From assembly GCF_000012845.1 (NCBI RefSeq), contig NC_009615.1:1883501-1947500 (forward strand): a DNA stretch of 64,000 bases. Direction: 5' to 3'. The stretch is from Parabacteroides distasonis ATCC 8503 (GTDB lineage: Bacteria > Bacteroidota > Bacteroidia > Bacteroidales > Tannerellaceae). Positions within the stretch are counted from its first letter, which is position 1; the number at the start of each line of letters is the position of its first letter. Below the pieces are notes generated by a model. The model was not told where the DNA came from. It did not search any database and was given only the letters and a program-made list of their open reading frames with translations. This document shows positions 1-7,967 of this stretch, piece after piece. The position numbers and the translations under genes are program-made.

Positions 1-1171
1 TCATCGTGTTAATCGTCAATCCCATGTAGTGCAATACGATGATAGAGACCAGCAAAGATAACGGCAAGGCTACCAACGAGATCACCGTCGTACGTATATT
101 CATCAAGAACAGGAACAAGACGATCACCACGAAGAAACTACCCTCAAACAAGCTCTTCTTTACATTATTAATAGAGTTATCGATAAAATGACTCTGGCGG
201 AATATATCCGTAGAGACATGTACATCCGCCGGCAAGTTCTTCCGCAAATCGACAACAATCTCGTCCAGCTTCTCCGTCAACTTCTCCGTACTCGTATCCG
301 GCTGTTTGGTCACAGTAATCAGCACGGCTGGCTTTGTCCGCTCGGAAGCGGTTCCCAGCTTCGGGCTTTTACCGCCGATCTTAACCGTAGCGATATCACC
401 CAGCGTAACCGGATACTCATTCACGGTCTTCACCACACCCTGAGCGATCTCCTCCGCCTTCGAAGTCGATAAGACTCCTCGGATGATGTATTCGTTCGAG
501 AACTCATACAATACACCACCATTGGCGTTCCGGTTCATATTCCGACAAACATCCAACACCTCGTTCAACCCTACACCGTAGTGCTTCATACGAGCCGGGT
601 CCAACAAGATCTGGTACTCCTTAATATCGCCACCGATCACGGCAACCTGCGCCACACCGCCCGTAGACAACAAACGGGGACGGATCGTCCAGTCGGCGAT
701 CGTACGTAAGTCCAACAAAGACGTGGAATCGGCGGTCAAACCGAGGATCATCATCTCACCCAAGATGGATGACTGCGGGCCTAAGGTCGGTTTACCTACG
801 TTCTCGGGAAGGCTCTCACCCAAGACAGCCAGTTTTTCGGACACGATCTGACGAGCCCGGTAAATATCCGTACCCCAATCGAACTCTACCCAAACCACGG
901 AGAATCCGGTGGTAGACGAGGAACGCACACGCCGTACGTCCATCGCACCGTTCACGGCAGTCTCCACAGGGAATGTCACCAAGCGTTCCACCTCCTCGGG
1001 AGCCATACCGTTCGCCTCGGTCATGATCACGACCGTTGGGGCGTTCAAGTCCGGGAACACATCCACGTCCGTATTAAACGCCGTGTACGTACCCCAGATC
1101 ATCAGCAATAGCGCACAAACCAAGATTACCAACCGGTTGTGCAATGAATAATAAATTATCTTATTTAACAT
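1..1171 (-). CDS. CusA/CzcA-type heavy-metal RND efflux pump, N-terminal part
   Basis: Inner-membrane proton-driven pump of the heavy-metal RND family, which exports metal ions through a tripartite envelope complex. The reading frame opens at an ATG at 1169-1171 and runs without a stop to the left edge, giving about 390 residues of a roughly 1000-residue protein. The N-terminus has the first membrane helix (starting MLNKIIYYSLHNRL) and the typical FPDLNAPTVVIMTEANGMAPEEVE segment of the porter domain. Near the left edge a hydrophobic stretch corresponds to the second membrane helix. The start lies 16 bases downstream of the adaptor gene, so the two are co-transcribed. The outer-membrane partner is not seen and may lie off the left edge. 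The metal cannot be read from this fragment. Confidence 0.9.
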   Translation of the reverse strand, partial: MLNKIIYYSLHNRLVILVCALLLMIWGTYTAFNTDVDVFPDLNAPTVVIMTEANGMAPEEVERLVTFPVETAVNGAMDVRRVRSSSTTGFSVVWVEFDWGTDIYRARQIVSEKLAVLGESLPENVGKPTLGPQSSILGEMMILGLTADSTSLLDLRTIADWTIRPRLLSTGGVAQVAVIGGDIKEYQILLDPARMKHYGVGLNEVLDVCRNMNRNANGGVLYEFSNEYIIRGVLSTSKAEEIAQGVVKTVNEYPVTLGDIATVKIGGKSPKLGTASERTKPAVLITVTKQPDTSTEKLTEKLDEIVVDLRKNLPADVHVSTDIFRQSHFIDNSINNVKKSLFEGSFFVVIVLFLFLMNIRTTVISLVALPLSLLVSIIVLHYMGLTINTM

Positions 1172-1186
1172 GCAACATCCCTCCTA

Positions 1187-2395
1187 TTAATGGCTATGGC
1201 TATGAGCCGGTATCGCGTTAGAAGCGGAAGACAACTTGATCTGGTAAGCGCCACGGGTCACGACCTCATCGCCCGGTTTCAATCCGGAAAGGATCTGTAC
1301 CTCCGAGCCGTTATTCGCTCCCAGCGTCACCCATTGCTTCTTATAGCCTTCCTCATCCAGACGGATAAATACCGAATAAACGCCCTGCTCCTCGATAAGG
1401 GCGGAGACAGGCACGCTCAAGACATTCTCCATCGGCTTTGTCAACAAAAAGATCTCCACGAAAGAACCGGGGATAACCGCTCCTTTATTATCGAACTCGA
1501 AAGTCACCGGTACATAGAAAGAGTTCATATCGGAAGCCTTTCCATACGATAACAACCGTCCACGCAAATCAGACAATTTATAGAGAGCGTTATCATACGG
1601 AGTCATGAAATTAGCGGTTTGGATCATGGGAAGATCGTTGTAATACCTCTCAGACACGTCCGCACGCAATACCAAACGATTGTTTTGCGAGATCGTAGCC
1701 AAAGGCTGACCTACGGATACATAATCACCCTCTTTCACTTGGATGTTCTTCAAGTAACCATTCAAGGGAGAGACTACAGACACACCTTTCGCCGTCTGTT
1801 TTCCCGCTATCGCCTCATAAGCGACCTTGGCGTTCTCGTAATTCAAGCGGGCCTGCTCGAAATCCTTGGCGGATACGATCTTATCGCCTACCAAGGCTTG
1901 CATACGCTCGTATTCCTTTTTCGCCGTCTCATAAGCGAATTTAGCCTTTGCCGCCACGTCTCCATCAGAGAGGGCGTTGGAAGCGATACTCAACACGGCC
2001 TGTCCCTTGCGTACCGCCGTACCATCCACGAATGGCAAGCTACCAAACGAGATCACGCCGGGGACGGTAGCGACGATCACGGACTCCTCCCCTTGCGCCG
2101 CCATTACTCGTCCGCTCGTCTTAATCACATCCGTGAAAGGAGCGGGATTAACCGTTACAGTCTGCAAACCAACGGCCTCGGCTAAAGCCTTCTTAAAGAC
2201 AATCTCGCCGGGATGGGTACCACCGGCCTCATGCTCATGCTCATGGTCATGGCCTTCGTGTTCATGTCCCTCATGATCATGATCGTGAGCCTCTAATTCA
2301 TGATTATGCTCATCGTGTCCGGCTTGCGACGCATTTCCCGCACAACCGGCAAACAGGTAAGCGCACATCGCACCTACCAAATATATTTTCTTCAT
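1187..2395 (-). CDS. CusB/CzcB-like periplasmic adaptor of RND metal efflux pump, His-rich lipoprotein
   Basis: Membrane-fusion protein linking the RND pump to an outer-membrane channel. It is 402 aa with a lipoprotein signal (lipobox LFAGC, Cys18). Residues about 27-62 form a dense His/Asp/Glu run, and the protein ends with HSHSH, both likely metal-binding. The middle has the biotinyl-lipoyl and alpha-hairpin region (VATVPGVISFGSLPFVDG, then YETAKKEYERMQALVGDKIVS), followed by beta-barrel and membrane-proximal domains. It is co-directional with the pump gene. The His-rich extension suggests zinc, copper or nickel/cobalt, but the exact ion is an inference. Confidence 0.9.
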   Translation of the reverse strand: MKKIYLVGAMCAYLFAGCAGNASQAGHDEHNHELEAHDHDHEGHEHEGHDHEHEHEAGGTHPGEIVFKKALAEAVGLQTVTVNPAPFTDVIKTSGRVMAAQGEESVIVATVPGVISFGSLPFVDGTAVRKGQAVLSIASNALSDGDVAAKAKFAYETAKKEYERMQALVGDKIVSAKDFEQARLNYENAKVAYEAIAGKQTAKGVSVVSPLNGYLKNIQVKEGDYVSVGQPLATISQNNRLVLRADVSERYYNDLPMIQTANFMTPYDNALYKLSDLRGRLLSYGKASDMNSFYVPVTFEFDNKGAVIPGSFVEIFLLTKPMENVLSVPVSALIEEQGVYSVFIRLDEEGYKKQWVTLGANNGSEVQILSGLKPGDEVVTRGAYQIKLSSASNAIPAHSHSH

Positions 2396-2473
2396 TGTGT
2401 AAAAAATCTTGATATCGTTAATAATAAATAGATAGGGGCAAGTCTGTCCTCACCCGCTCTCACAAACGAGGTA

Positions 2474-2866
2474 TCAAGACATAGGAGGGGCACGAAGTCC
2501 CGAGGCACTCACTATCCAAGCGTCGTGCAGCGACTCAATGTAGGGGGCGTTCTCGTGATCAAGGAGCTGTCCGCAAAACGCCGGTTCAGGTGGATAAATG
2601 TAATCAAATAAAACGAGTAACGGCATCAGATGTATATCCACATCTCCATCCATAAAATGAGAAATATGCGTACTGAAATAGGCCAAGTTATGCCCGTCGC
2701 AACCGCAATCATGCGTATCTGTGCTTTTATCGCCATGCGCTTGCTCTGCGGTCAAGGATTGATAACAAGGCATCCCGTCCCGGTGATGATGGTGAGGGAT
2801 AACCACAGAAAGCAACGCCAAGATGCCGGCCATCAGCACCACGTATTGTACAATCCTCTGTTTCAT
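2474..2866 (-). CDS. small His/Cys-rich membrane-anchored protein before the metal pump
   Basis: About 130 aa. One N-terminal membrane segment (IVQYVVLMAGILALLSVVI) is followed directly by HHHH and a periplasmic tail with HDCGCDGH and several more His and Cys residues, a plausible metal-binding layout. Similar short proteins precede metal RND operons in Bacteroidetes; I do not assign a family with certainty. An upstream ATG at 2878 is in frame, but a -7 element (2883-2890) would start transcription almost on it, so the MKQRIV start at 2866 is preferred. It probably leads the operon with the adaptor and pump genes. Confidence 0.7.
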   Translation of the reverse strand: MKQRIVQYVVLMAGILALLSVVIPHHHHRDGMPCYQSLTAEQAHGDKSTDTHDCGCDGHNLAYFSTHISHFMDGDVDIHLMPLLVLFDYIYPPEPAFCGQLLDHENAPYIESLHDAWIVSASGLRAPPMS

Positions 2867-2882
2867 TTTCTCACGCATGGCA

Positions 2883-2890
2883 CAAAGATA
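2883..2890 (-). promoter_or_regulatory. Bacteroidetes -7 element for the metal-efflux operon
   Basis: On the minus strand this reads TATCTTTG, matching TAnnTTTG. It lies about 15 bases before the preferred start codon at 2866. No clear -33 box was recognised. Confidence 0.5.
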
Positions 2891-2922
2891 AGGATATTTT
2901 TCCGTTTTTTACATGAATGTTG

Positions 2923-2930
2923 TAAGTTTG
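2923..2930 (+). promoter_or_regulatory. Bacteroidetes -7 element for the small membrane protein gene
   Basis: TAAGTTTG matches TAnnTTTG and sits 19 bases before the ATG at 2949. It is divergent from the metal-operon promoter, 33 bases away. Confidence 0.5.
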
Positions 2931-2948
2931 CGGTAAATAAAAAGATAG

Positions 2949-3368
2949 ATGAAGTTTGGAGTAAATAAAAAGATATTATTATATACCGCCGGTTGCGTAT
3001 GGATTTTCGCCGGTATCAATATCTTACGCATCGGTATCGTCACATGGTTAAACGATACCCATTATTGGTTATTCAAGATCGGGGAAGCGACCATCGTTTT
3101 CTTGCTTTTCTTCAATTTGGTCTTTAAACGGCTTTTCTATAAACATTCCGAACGGATCTCCCGGAAAAACGGGAAACATTGCCCGTTCTCTTTCTTCGAC
3201 GTGAAAGGTTGGATTATCATGATCTTCATGATCGCTTTCGGGATCACGATCCGTGCGCTCCATTTACTGCCGAATTCTTTCATTTCTGTATTCTATACGG
3301 GATTATCCACGGCGTTGATCATAACGGGATTCTTATTCTTGAGACAAGGAAAAACCGTTGGGAATTGA
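2949..3368 (+). CDS. small four-helix membrane protein of unknown function
   Basis: 139 aa with about four hydrophobic segments (roughly residues 8-30, 43-62, 86-106 and 112-131) and a basic loop between helices 2 and 3 (KRLFYKHSERISRKNGKH). No catalytic or binding motif was recognised, and I do not know its family. It is transcribed alone from its own -7 element and converges on the thiazole synthase gene. Its stop codon lies within the left arm of an intergenic hairpin, and its last residues (Gly-Asn) are written by that arm. Confidence 0.75.
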   Translation: MKFGVNKKILLYTAGCVWIFAGINILRIGIVTWLNDTHYWLFKIGEATIVFLLFFNLVFKRLFYKHSERISRKNGKHCPFSFFDVKGWIIMIFMIAFGITIRALHLLPNSFISVFYTGLSTALIITGFLFLRQGKTVGN

Positions 3369-3442
3369 GAATTGAAAATTAAAGATACAACAATCAATAA
3401 TTCTCAATTCTCAATTCTCAATTCTCAATTTTCAATTCCCAA
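3358..3442. terminator. long AT-rich hairpin with 7-base repeat between convergent genes
   Basis: The left arm (3358-3380) and right arm (3420-3442) pair over about 23 bp with one G-U and one mismatch, the ends being TTGGGAATTGAG and its complement. The right side is built from repeated AATTCTC units (3400-3430). Both flanking genes end inside the arms, each with Gly-Asn-stop. It probably acts as a bidirectional terminator; the repeat nature suggests slippage-prone DNA. Confidence 0.6.
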
Positions 3443-4202
3443 GCTTTTCGCAGATCAACTCAGCCGCCTTCTTGCCGCTCATCAGCATGCCGCCAAAGAT
3501 CGGTCCCATACGGAAGCTACCGCTTACGCCGTTAGCGGCCATACCGGAAACGAATAATCCCGGGTAGATCTCCTTCGTGTTCTCCACCGTCGTCTGCTCA
3601 CCCAGCTCCACATTCAAGGAACGCTCGCCGATCACGCCTCCGGTCGGTGTATTCAATTGGATATCATTCTTACGGGCTACCACACGGGCGATCTCGCAAT
3701 CATGCCCCGTACCTTCCAAGACAGCCTTTGCCATGATCGTCAACGGATCCACGTGCATCCCCTCACGGATTACCGGAGCCCAGTTCACTACCACACCGGC
3801 TACGGCATCGTTATGAAACACCACGTCCTCTACCGAATAGCAGTTAAAGATCGTAGCGCCCGCCTTCGTCGCCTGATAAATCAAAGCGGAAGTGGTATGT
3901 ACCGAATCCATGATATACGTGCCGTTAGCACCCTCCTTATAACTTACGCCCAATTCCTTGATAATCGGCATAGCCTCTTCCTGCACCACGATATCGTTGA
4001 ACATCATAGCGCCGCCCCACATACCTCCACCGGGAGCCAGCTTACGATCAAACAACGCCACCTTCTTACCGGCTTTCGCCAAGAAATAAGCGGCCACGAT
4101 ACCGGAAGGTCCCCCTCCCACGATCGCTACATCCACAGACAAGTTGCTCTTCAACTTCTCGAAGTAAGAGTCAATGATTCCACTTGAAACAATCTGTTCC
4201 AT
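3432..4202 (-). CDS. thi4: Thi4-type sulfide-dependent ADP-thiazole synthase
   Basis: Makes the thiazole half of thiamine from NAD and glycine. It is 256 aa, normal for the bacterial/archaeal family. The N-terminal Rossmann motif VAIVGGGPSGIVAA (residues about 25-38) binds the dinucleotide, followed by the GGGMWGGAMMF segment. At the position where the yeast suicide enzyme has its sulfur-donating Cys, this protein has His150 (GMHVDP), which in the family indicates use of external sulfide rather than self-sacrifice. The C-terminus has the conserved glycine-rich SGMAANGVSGSFRMGPIFGGML. A TPP riboswitch lies upstream in the leader. The gene stands alone; other thiamine genes are not in the window. 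Confidence 0.93.
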   Translation of the reverse strand: MEQIVSSGIIDSYFEKLKSNLSVDVAIVGGGPSGIVAAYFLAKAGKKVALFDRKLAPGGGMWGGAMMFNDIVVQEEAMPIIKELGVSYKEGANGTYIMDSVHTTSALIYQATKAGATIFNCYSVEDVVFHNDAVAGVVVNWAPVIREGMHVDPLTIMAKAVLEGTGHDCEIARVVARKNDIQLNTPTGGVIGERSLNVELGEQTTVENTKEIYPGLFVSGMAANGVSGSFRMGPIFGGMLMSGKKAAELICEKLGN

Positions 4203-4277
4203 CTTAATAACTAATTAAAGTTTAAACATCAGGGAGCACATAGAGGTAACGCCCCCTTTATTTCCTAGTTCTACCTT

Positions 4278-4354
4278 ATTTTCCCTTCGCCGGCATTACC
4301 CGGATCAGGTTCGATGGGTATAATCTCAGCCCGTATGACTCGGGCACCCCTATG
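4278..4354 (-). promoter_or_regulatory. TPP (THI-box) riboswitch
   Basis: On the minus strand the leader has the canonical aptamer elements in order: GGGGTGCC, CTGAGAT, ATACCC, GAACCTGATC, GGGTAATGCCGGCG, AGGGAA. Thiamine pyrophosphate binding would repress the downstream thiazole synthase. A CCCCC run before the aptamer and a GGGGG run between aptamer and gene (about 4251-4258) could pair and form part of the switch, which is a guess. Confidence 0.95.
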
Positions 4355-4368
4355 TGAAAAGTCGGGGG

Positions 4369-4376
4369 CAAATGTA
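4369..4376 (-). promoter_or_regulatory. -7 element upstream of the TPP riboswitch
   Basis: The minus strand reads TACATTTG (TAnnTTTG) 15 bases before the aptamer, placing the transcript start just before the riboswitch. Confidence 0.55.
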
Positions 4377-4451
4377 CAAAAAATTAGTATATATGTACTC
4401 AACAGAGCCATAAAAGGCAAAAAACGCTCAGCCAAACAAAATGTAAGAAGC

Positions 4452-4976
4452 TTAATCTTCTTCCGACCAGTCATCAGACCAACCGAATTCTTTATCCCGG
4501 AATAATTCAGCTAATCCCGAAATCTGCTTGAACCGAAGTAACTCATTTTTATCCATTCCAATATTACGCATGATCCACTTATCAGACATCCCAGATTTGA
4601 CCAACTCCGTAACAATCTCCGTCATAAGTTCCAAGTTGTGCATCCCTCGAGCCCTGTTATGGCGAATGGTTGAAGCCATTCGGTTTGAAATATCTTTCTC
4701 AATCACCGTTACAGGCAACATTCCTTTCTCACGATCATAAATCCTTTGAGATTGCTTCATAACCAGATAACGATGATAACCATCTACTATCTCATATAAA
4801 TCATCCTCTTCAAGATAATAACAGACGCAAGGCATCGTATAGCCATCCTCCCAAATGGAAAGTTCCAATAATCGCATTTCCGGTGGTGCCATGATATTAG
4901 GGTTATAGCTGTTGGCTACAATTTTTTCTATAGGGACAGCCCTAACACCATATGCCGGACTAACAAAGTTTCCCAT
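4452..4976 (-). CDS. IbrB-like ParB/sulfiredoxin-fold protein
   Basis: 174 aa. The N-terminal ParB-like domain has the paired motifs VPIEKIVANSYNPN (residues 14-27) and IVDGYHRYLVMK (63-74); the GYHR box replaces the ParB GEHR nucleotide-binding box. The C-terminal part (about 105-160) is helical (MTEIVTELVKSGMSDKWIMRNIGM), resembling an HTH that follows such domains, and the tail is acidic. Its start overlaps the end of the PP-loop gene by 17 bases, so the two are translated together. In E. coli, IbrA and IbrB are a pair of this architecture needed for expression of prophage eib genes; their chemistry is not settled. ParB-fold relatives include CTPases and kinases, so nucleotide binding is expected here but not shown. 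Confidence 0.8.
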   Translation of the reverse strand: MGNFVSPAYGVRAVPIEKIVANSYNPNIMAPPEMRLLELSIWEDGYTMPCVCYYLEEDDLYEIVDGYHRYLVMKQSQRIYDREKGMLPVTVIEKDISNRMASTIRHNRARGMHNLELMTEIVTELVKSGMSDKWIMRNIGMDKNELLRFKQISGLAELFRDKEFGWSDDWSEED

Positions 4977-6261
4977 GCTTATAAAAATTATATTTGTCCA
5001 TTACTTCTTTTCTCATATCCCTTTCTCGTTTTGTCTGGGAAAAACCCATATACTTACATGTATGATCGTTTTTCAAAATACAAACACACATACGTTTGTA
5101 AGTAGGGATTTCTTTAAACTCAGGTATATTGATATCATCGATATACTCCATCCGTACCGGTTTCTTATCCGTATGGTAAGCGGTACATTCTTCCACAATG
5201 ATAGGAATATTAGCCGCCCGTAACTTAGCGATAGTCTCCTCACTGAGGCATCCTCCTTTTTCTCTCCAGAATTTACGGCTGACTCTTAACTTATTCAAAT
5301 AGTTCTCACGAGTTTCTTCGGGTAAAGTATTTAGGAGAAAATACATATATTTCTCCCAAGAGAACCCGGCTGGGCACTTGATAGCCCTCCATCCCATAGC
5401 GGAGGTATTCCCATATATACCGGCAAAGCCAACACCGTTTACACGTCCAACCATCCTCCCCCACATGTCGGGATCGACAACTTTGTAAATGAACAGTGTG
5501 GATATCGCTTGGGATATGAATGGGCTCGCCACACGTTGCCGGGACAAAGGCACCCCTGCTTGATAATACAAATCATACAAATGATTATATGTCCAACCGA
5601 ACTTTCCGTTCGCTATCCAGATATCCTGAGTTTTCCAATCATAAATAGGATATGCGTTATATATAGAATAATTCATTCTGCGAGTCCATTTATAATTAGC
5701 TAGTTTTCTGTAATTCTTATCACTATGTATGGCCCGCCACCTATTAAAACTCTCTTGGGTACGGATACCAACAAGGCAACATATACGCCGGCCCATTTTC
5801 CGTTGATACAACCAAAAAGGGAACATATTCTGAAAATCATAATCCCACATGTCCTCCTTGAAAAAGTCAAAGTCTTTCGCCCGGAGACATGAATGGGGCA
5901 TCTCTCGAACCCAGATATCCCGGTACTCCTCGCTCCAAGGTCTCCAATATTGTTGAAACATAGATGTACATGTCTGGACTTTAAAAGGAACACAACAATG
6001 ATAAATATCAAGGATATCGGAATTAGCGGCATAAACCTTTTCCACATATTCGATCGTCTGGCTGTATTGAACCTCATAATCCATATGAAATACACCTAAT
6101 TTTCGTCCCGGAGCGTATCTACGAATATAATCTACACACAAATTCAACAGTACACCACTATCCTTTCCGCCGGAAAAAGAGACGTATACGTAATCGAAAT
6201 AATCAAAAATGATCTTCAATCTTTTCTCTGTCGCCTCGTACACATCCATTCTTCGCATCAT
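4960..6261 (-). CDS. IbrA-like PP-loop ATP pyrophosphatase (PAPS-reductase fold, DUF3440 type)
   Basis: 433 aa. The PP-loop SFSGGKDSGV is at residues 28-37, followed by the adenylation-domain core (FHMDYEVQYSQTIEYVE) and the LVGIRTQES motif typical of PAPS reductase-like proteins. The long C-terminal half is Trp/Tyr-rich (YPIYDWKTQDIWIA) and carries Cys residues (MCVCILKNDHTC), as in the IbrA/DUF3440 group. It is not a plain PAPS reductase: there is no cysteine biosynthesis neighbour and the partner is an IbrB-like protein. ATP-dependent activation of a substrate, possibly sulfur transfer or nucleic-acid modification, is an inference. Its start overlaps the stop of the upstream GNAT-like gene by four bases (ATGA). 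Confidence 0.85.
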   Translation of the reverse strand: MMRRMDVYEATEKRLKIIFDYFDYVYVSFSGGKDSGVLLNLCVDYIRRYAPGRKLGVFHMDYEVQYSQTIEYVEKVYAANSDILDIYHCCVPFKVQTCTSMFQQYWRPWSEEYRDIWVREMPHSCLRAKDFDFFKEDMWDYDFQNMFPFWLYQRKMGRRICCLVGIRTQESFNRWRAIHSDKNYRKLANYKWTRRMNYSIYNAYPIYDWKTQDIWIANGKFGWTYNHLYDLYYQAGVPLSRQRVASPFISQAISTLFIYKVVDPDMWGRMVGRVNGVGFAGIYGNTSAMGWRAIKCPAGFSWEKYMYFLLNTLPEETRENYLNKLRVSRKFWREKGGCLSEETIAKLRAANIPIIVEECTAYHTDKKPVRMEYIDDINIPEFKEIPTYKRMCVCILKNDHTCKYMGFSQTKRERDMRKEVMDKYNFYKHGKLC

Positions 6262-6671
6262 GACTCTACCTCCGGTAAATAATGCATTTTATCATAATTT
6301 TTCCACTCAACACATGTCTGGAACTTTTTTTGTGAGAACACTTTTACATGACGTTTATGCACAACAGCCATAAGTGAAGCTTGAGATGAAAAATCCTTTA
6401 TGACTTCTTCAAGAAGTTCACTCAATACCGAAGGATCATCACCACTCACGAAATAATTGTCTATAGAGTAATAGAGATGTCCTTTTTTTACAGGCATAAA
6501 ACCAACAACAGCTGTTTCATGAAAGGCTATATACCAAACGTGGCTACGAGATGTTTTAAAAGGGTAATTGTTATTTTGTCGCAAAATGGCTGGATTCATG
6601 ACCAAAGGTGCGACAAGTTCATATAACAATTTGTCCGTTCCCTGCAATGTCATAATTTTCATGGTCTGCAC
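6258..6671 (-). CDS. GNAT-like acetyltransferase, first gene of the ibrAB-like operon
   Basis: 137 aa. A central strand-rich part (VWYIAFHETAVVGFMPVKKG) and a C-terminal segment (VHKRHVKVFSQKKFQTCVEWKNYDKMHY) match the layout of GNAT N-acyltransferases, with the acyl-CoA loop poorly conserved. It could be a catalytically weak or specialised GNAT. It begins a three-gene unit, overlapping the next gene by ATGA, and a -7 element lies 18 bases upstream. A start at the fourth codon (MKIMTLQG) is also possible. The fixed pairing with the PP-loop and ParB-type genes suggests a common substrate, which is not known. Confidence 0.7.
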   Translation of the reverse strand: MQTMKIMTLQGTDKLLYELVAPLVMNPAILRQNNNYPFKTSRSHVWYIAFHETAVVGFMPVKKGHLYYSIDNYFVSGDDPSVLSELLEEVIKDFSSQASLMAVVHKRHVKVFSQKKFQTCVEWKNYDKMHYLPEVES

Positions 6672-6688
6672 TTAATAATATTACCATG

Positions 6689-6696
6689 CAAATTTA
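6689..6696 (-). promoter_or_regulatory. -7 element for the GNAT-ibrA-ibrB operon
   Basis: The minus strand reads TAAATTTG (TAnnTTTG), 18 bases upstream of the ATG at 6671. No clear -33 box was seen. Confidence 0.5.
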
Positions 6697-6747
6697 GGCA
6701 TTATATATAGATACCGTAGCCACAAAAACACAAAAATGTAATTTACT

Positions 6748-7909
6748 CTATTTATATTTAGTCACTCGCTCATAATCGATAACGCCTTTCCAATTCATAC
6801 AAAAAGCGAAATCATACAGATGGCCCTCGCTATCCGTATAGCATTTCATATCCCGGGGAACATCTTCGAATTGCTCCTCCACGATACGCATATCTGCCGG
6901 CATCTGCAAAGGCAACAAAGCGGAAGGCTCGGCTTTTCCACTGATGATATCCAAGACCGCTTGGTTTTGTACACCGAAGTTCACCAGAATGGCATCCGCC
7001 GAACCCTCGAACTCGGACATAATCGTAGGCTTATCCATCTCCAAAGATACGATTACAGGCTTACCTTTCATTTTAGCCTTTGTCTCCAAAACAGAAAGCA
7101 TATCCTGCTTATTAGCTGTTTTCACGGACTTACCTTTATAAGAACGGTTCGTGAAATTCTCAAACGGATCTCCCCCCGCCAAACTTGGGTTACGGGCATA
7201 GGTAGCGGTATAATCATTATACTGTAAACTGATAGGCATATAACCGTTTCCACCTTTCTCACAATCGGATTTATCATACCCCGTACCACTGTTCGGGCTC
7301 GTCATAAAGACGATGGCGAAATCCGCCTCATCGGGATTATCAACGACCGTAAGATACCATGACCGATACCCTCTACTAAAGCTTGCGCATTATTATTCCA
7401 GCGAGCCGCCACTTTCGGGCTTTGCACTCTCGTAACCAATACATGACGAACATTATCCTCGGTGAGGAATTTACGCTGCGCATCGGAAAGATCGGATGGC
7501 TGGGCTCCACTCTCATCAAAAGATTTGCCATTGTAGGTAGAAGTTCCAAACCCTTTCGAGGCACCGGGGATAGATTGATGGGCGCTATAAAGCATCAATC
7601 CGGCGATTTCCTCTGTAGATACTGTCCGGCCAAATCAACGGCACGTTCCTCGGGCGTAAGACGCCAATCCTCATACGGATCAAGCCGCCCGTTCCGATTC
7701 AGATCTTTGAAGGCATATCCGTCAACAGTAAGAAGTCTCACCCCCGAATTGGCGGAATATCCTAATACAGCTCCTTCTTGCTGGGTAACGATACGGATAG
7801 AATCTTTCTCCACCTCCGTCCACTTCGTGCCCGAACAAGCACAGGTGGAAACTAACAAGGCGCCCAACATACCATGGGTCAGCCGAACAGTAATAAAAGG
7901 TTTTCGCAT
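6748..7909 (-). pseudogene. GH3 beta-glucosidase remnant with frameshifts and a large internal deletion
   Basis: Three pieces of one GH3 lipoprotein remain in different frames. 7595-7909 has a signal (LVSTCAC) and a dockerin-like stretch (DLNRNGRLDPYEDWRLTPEERA). 7302-7598 has the next segment (MLYSAHQSIPG, KFLTEDNVRHVLVTRV). 6748-7305 has the C-terminal domain (SPNSGTGYDKSD, then VIVSLEMDKPTIMSEFEGSADAILVNFGVQ). A missing base near 7608 shifts frame after DLAGQ; the intended STEEIAGLM continues in another frame. Near 7350 the sequence jumps from EGIGHGI to NPDEADFAIVF. Full GH3 enzymes of this type are about 750 aa, so the catalytic barrel is deleted and the locus cannot make active enzyme. 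Confidence 0.88.
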
Positions 7910-7967
7910 ACTTTCTTAGTTTTAATAGGTTAATCTCTATTCAATAATGGTTTCTCAAGAATACGAT

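Noticed and set aside
1619..2185. 188-codon plus-strand open frame over the metal adaptor gene
   Set aside because: It is antisense to a well supported CusB-like gene; its translation has no recognisable motif. Other long antisense frames over mannosidase and permease genes were rejected for the same reason.
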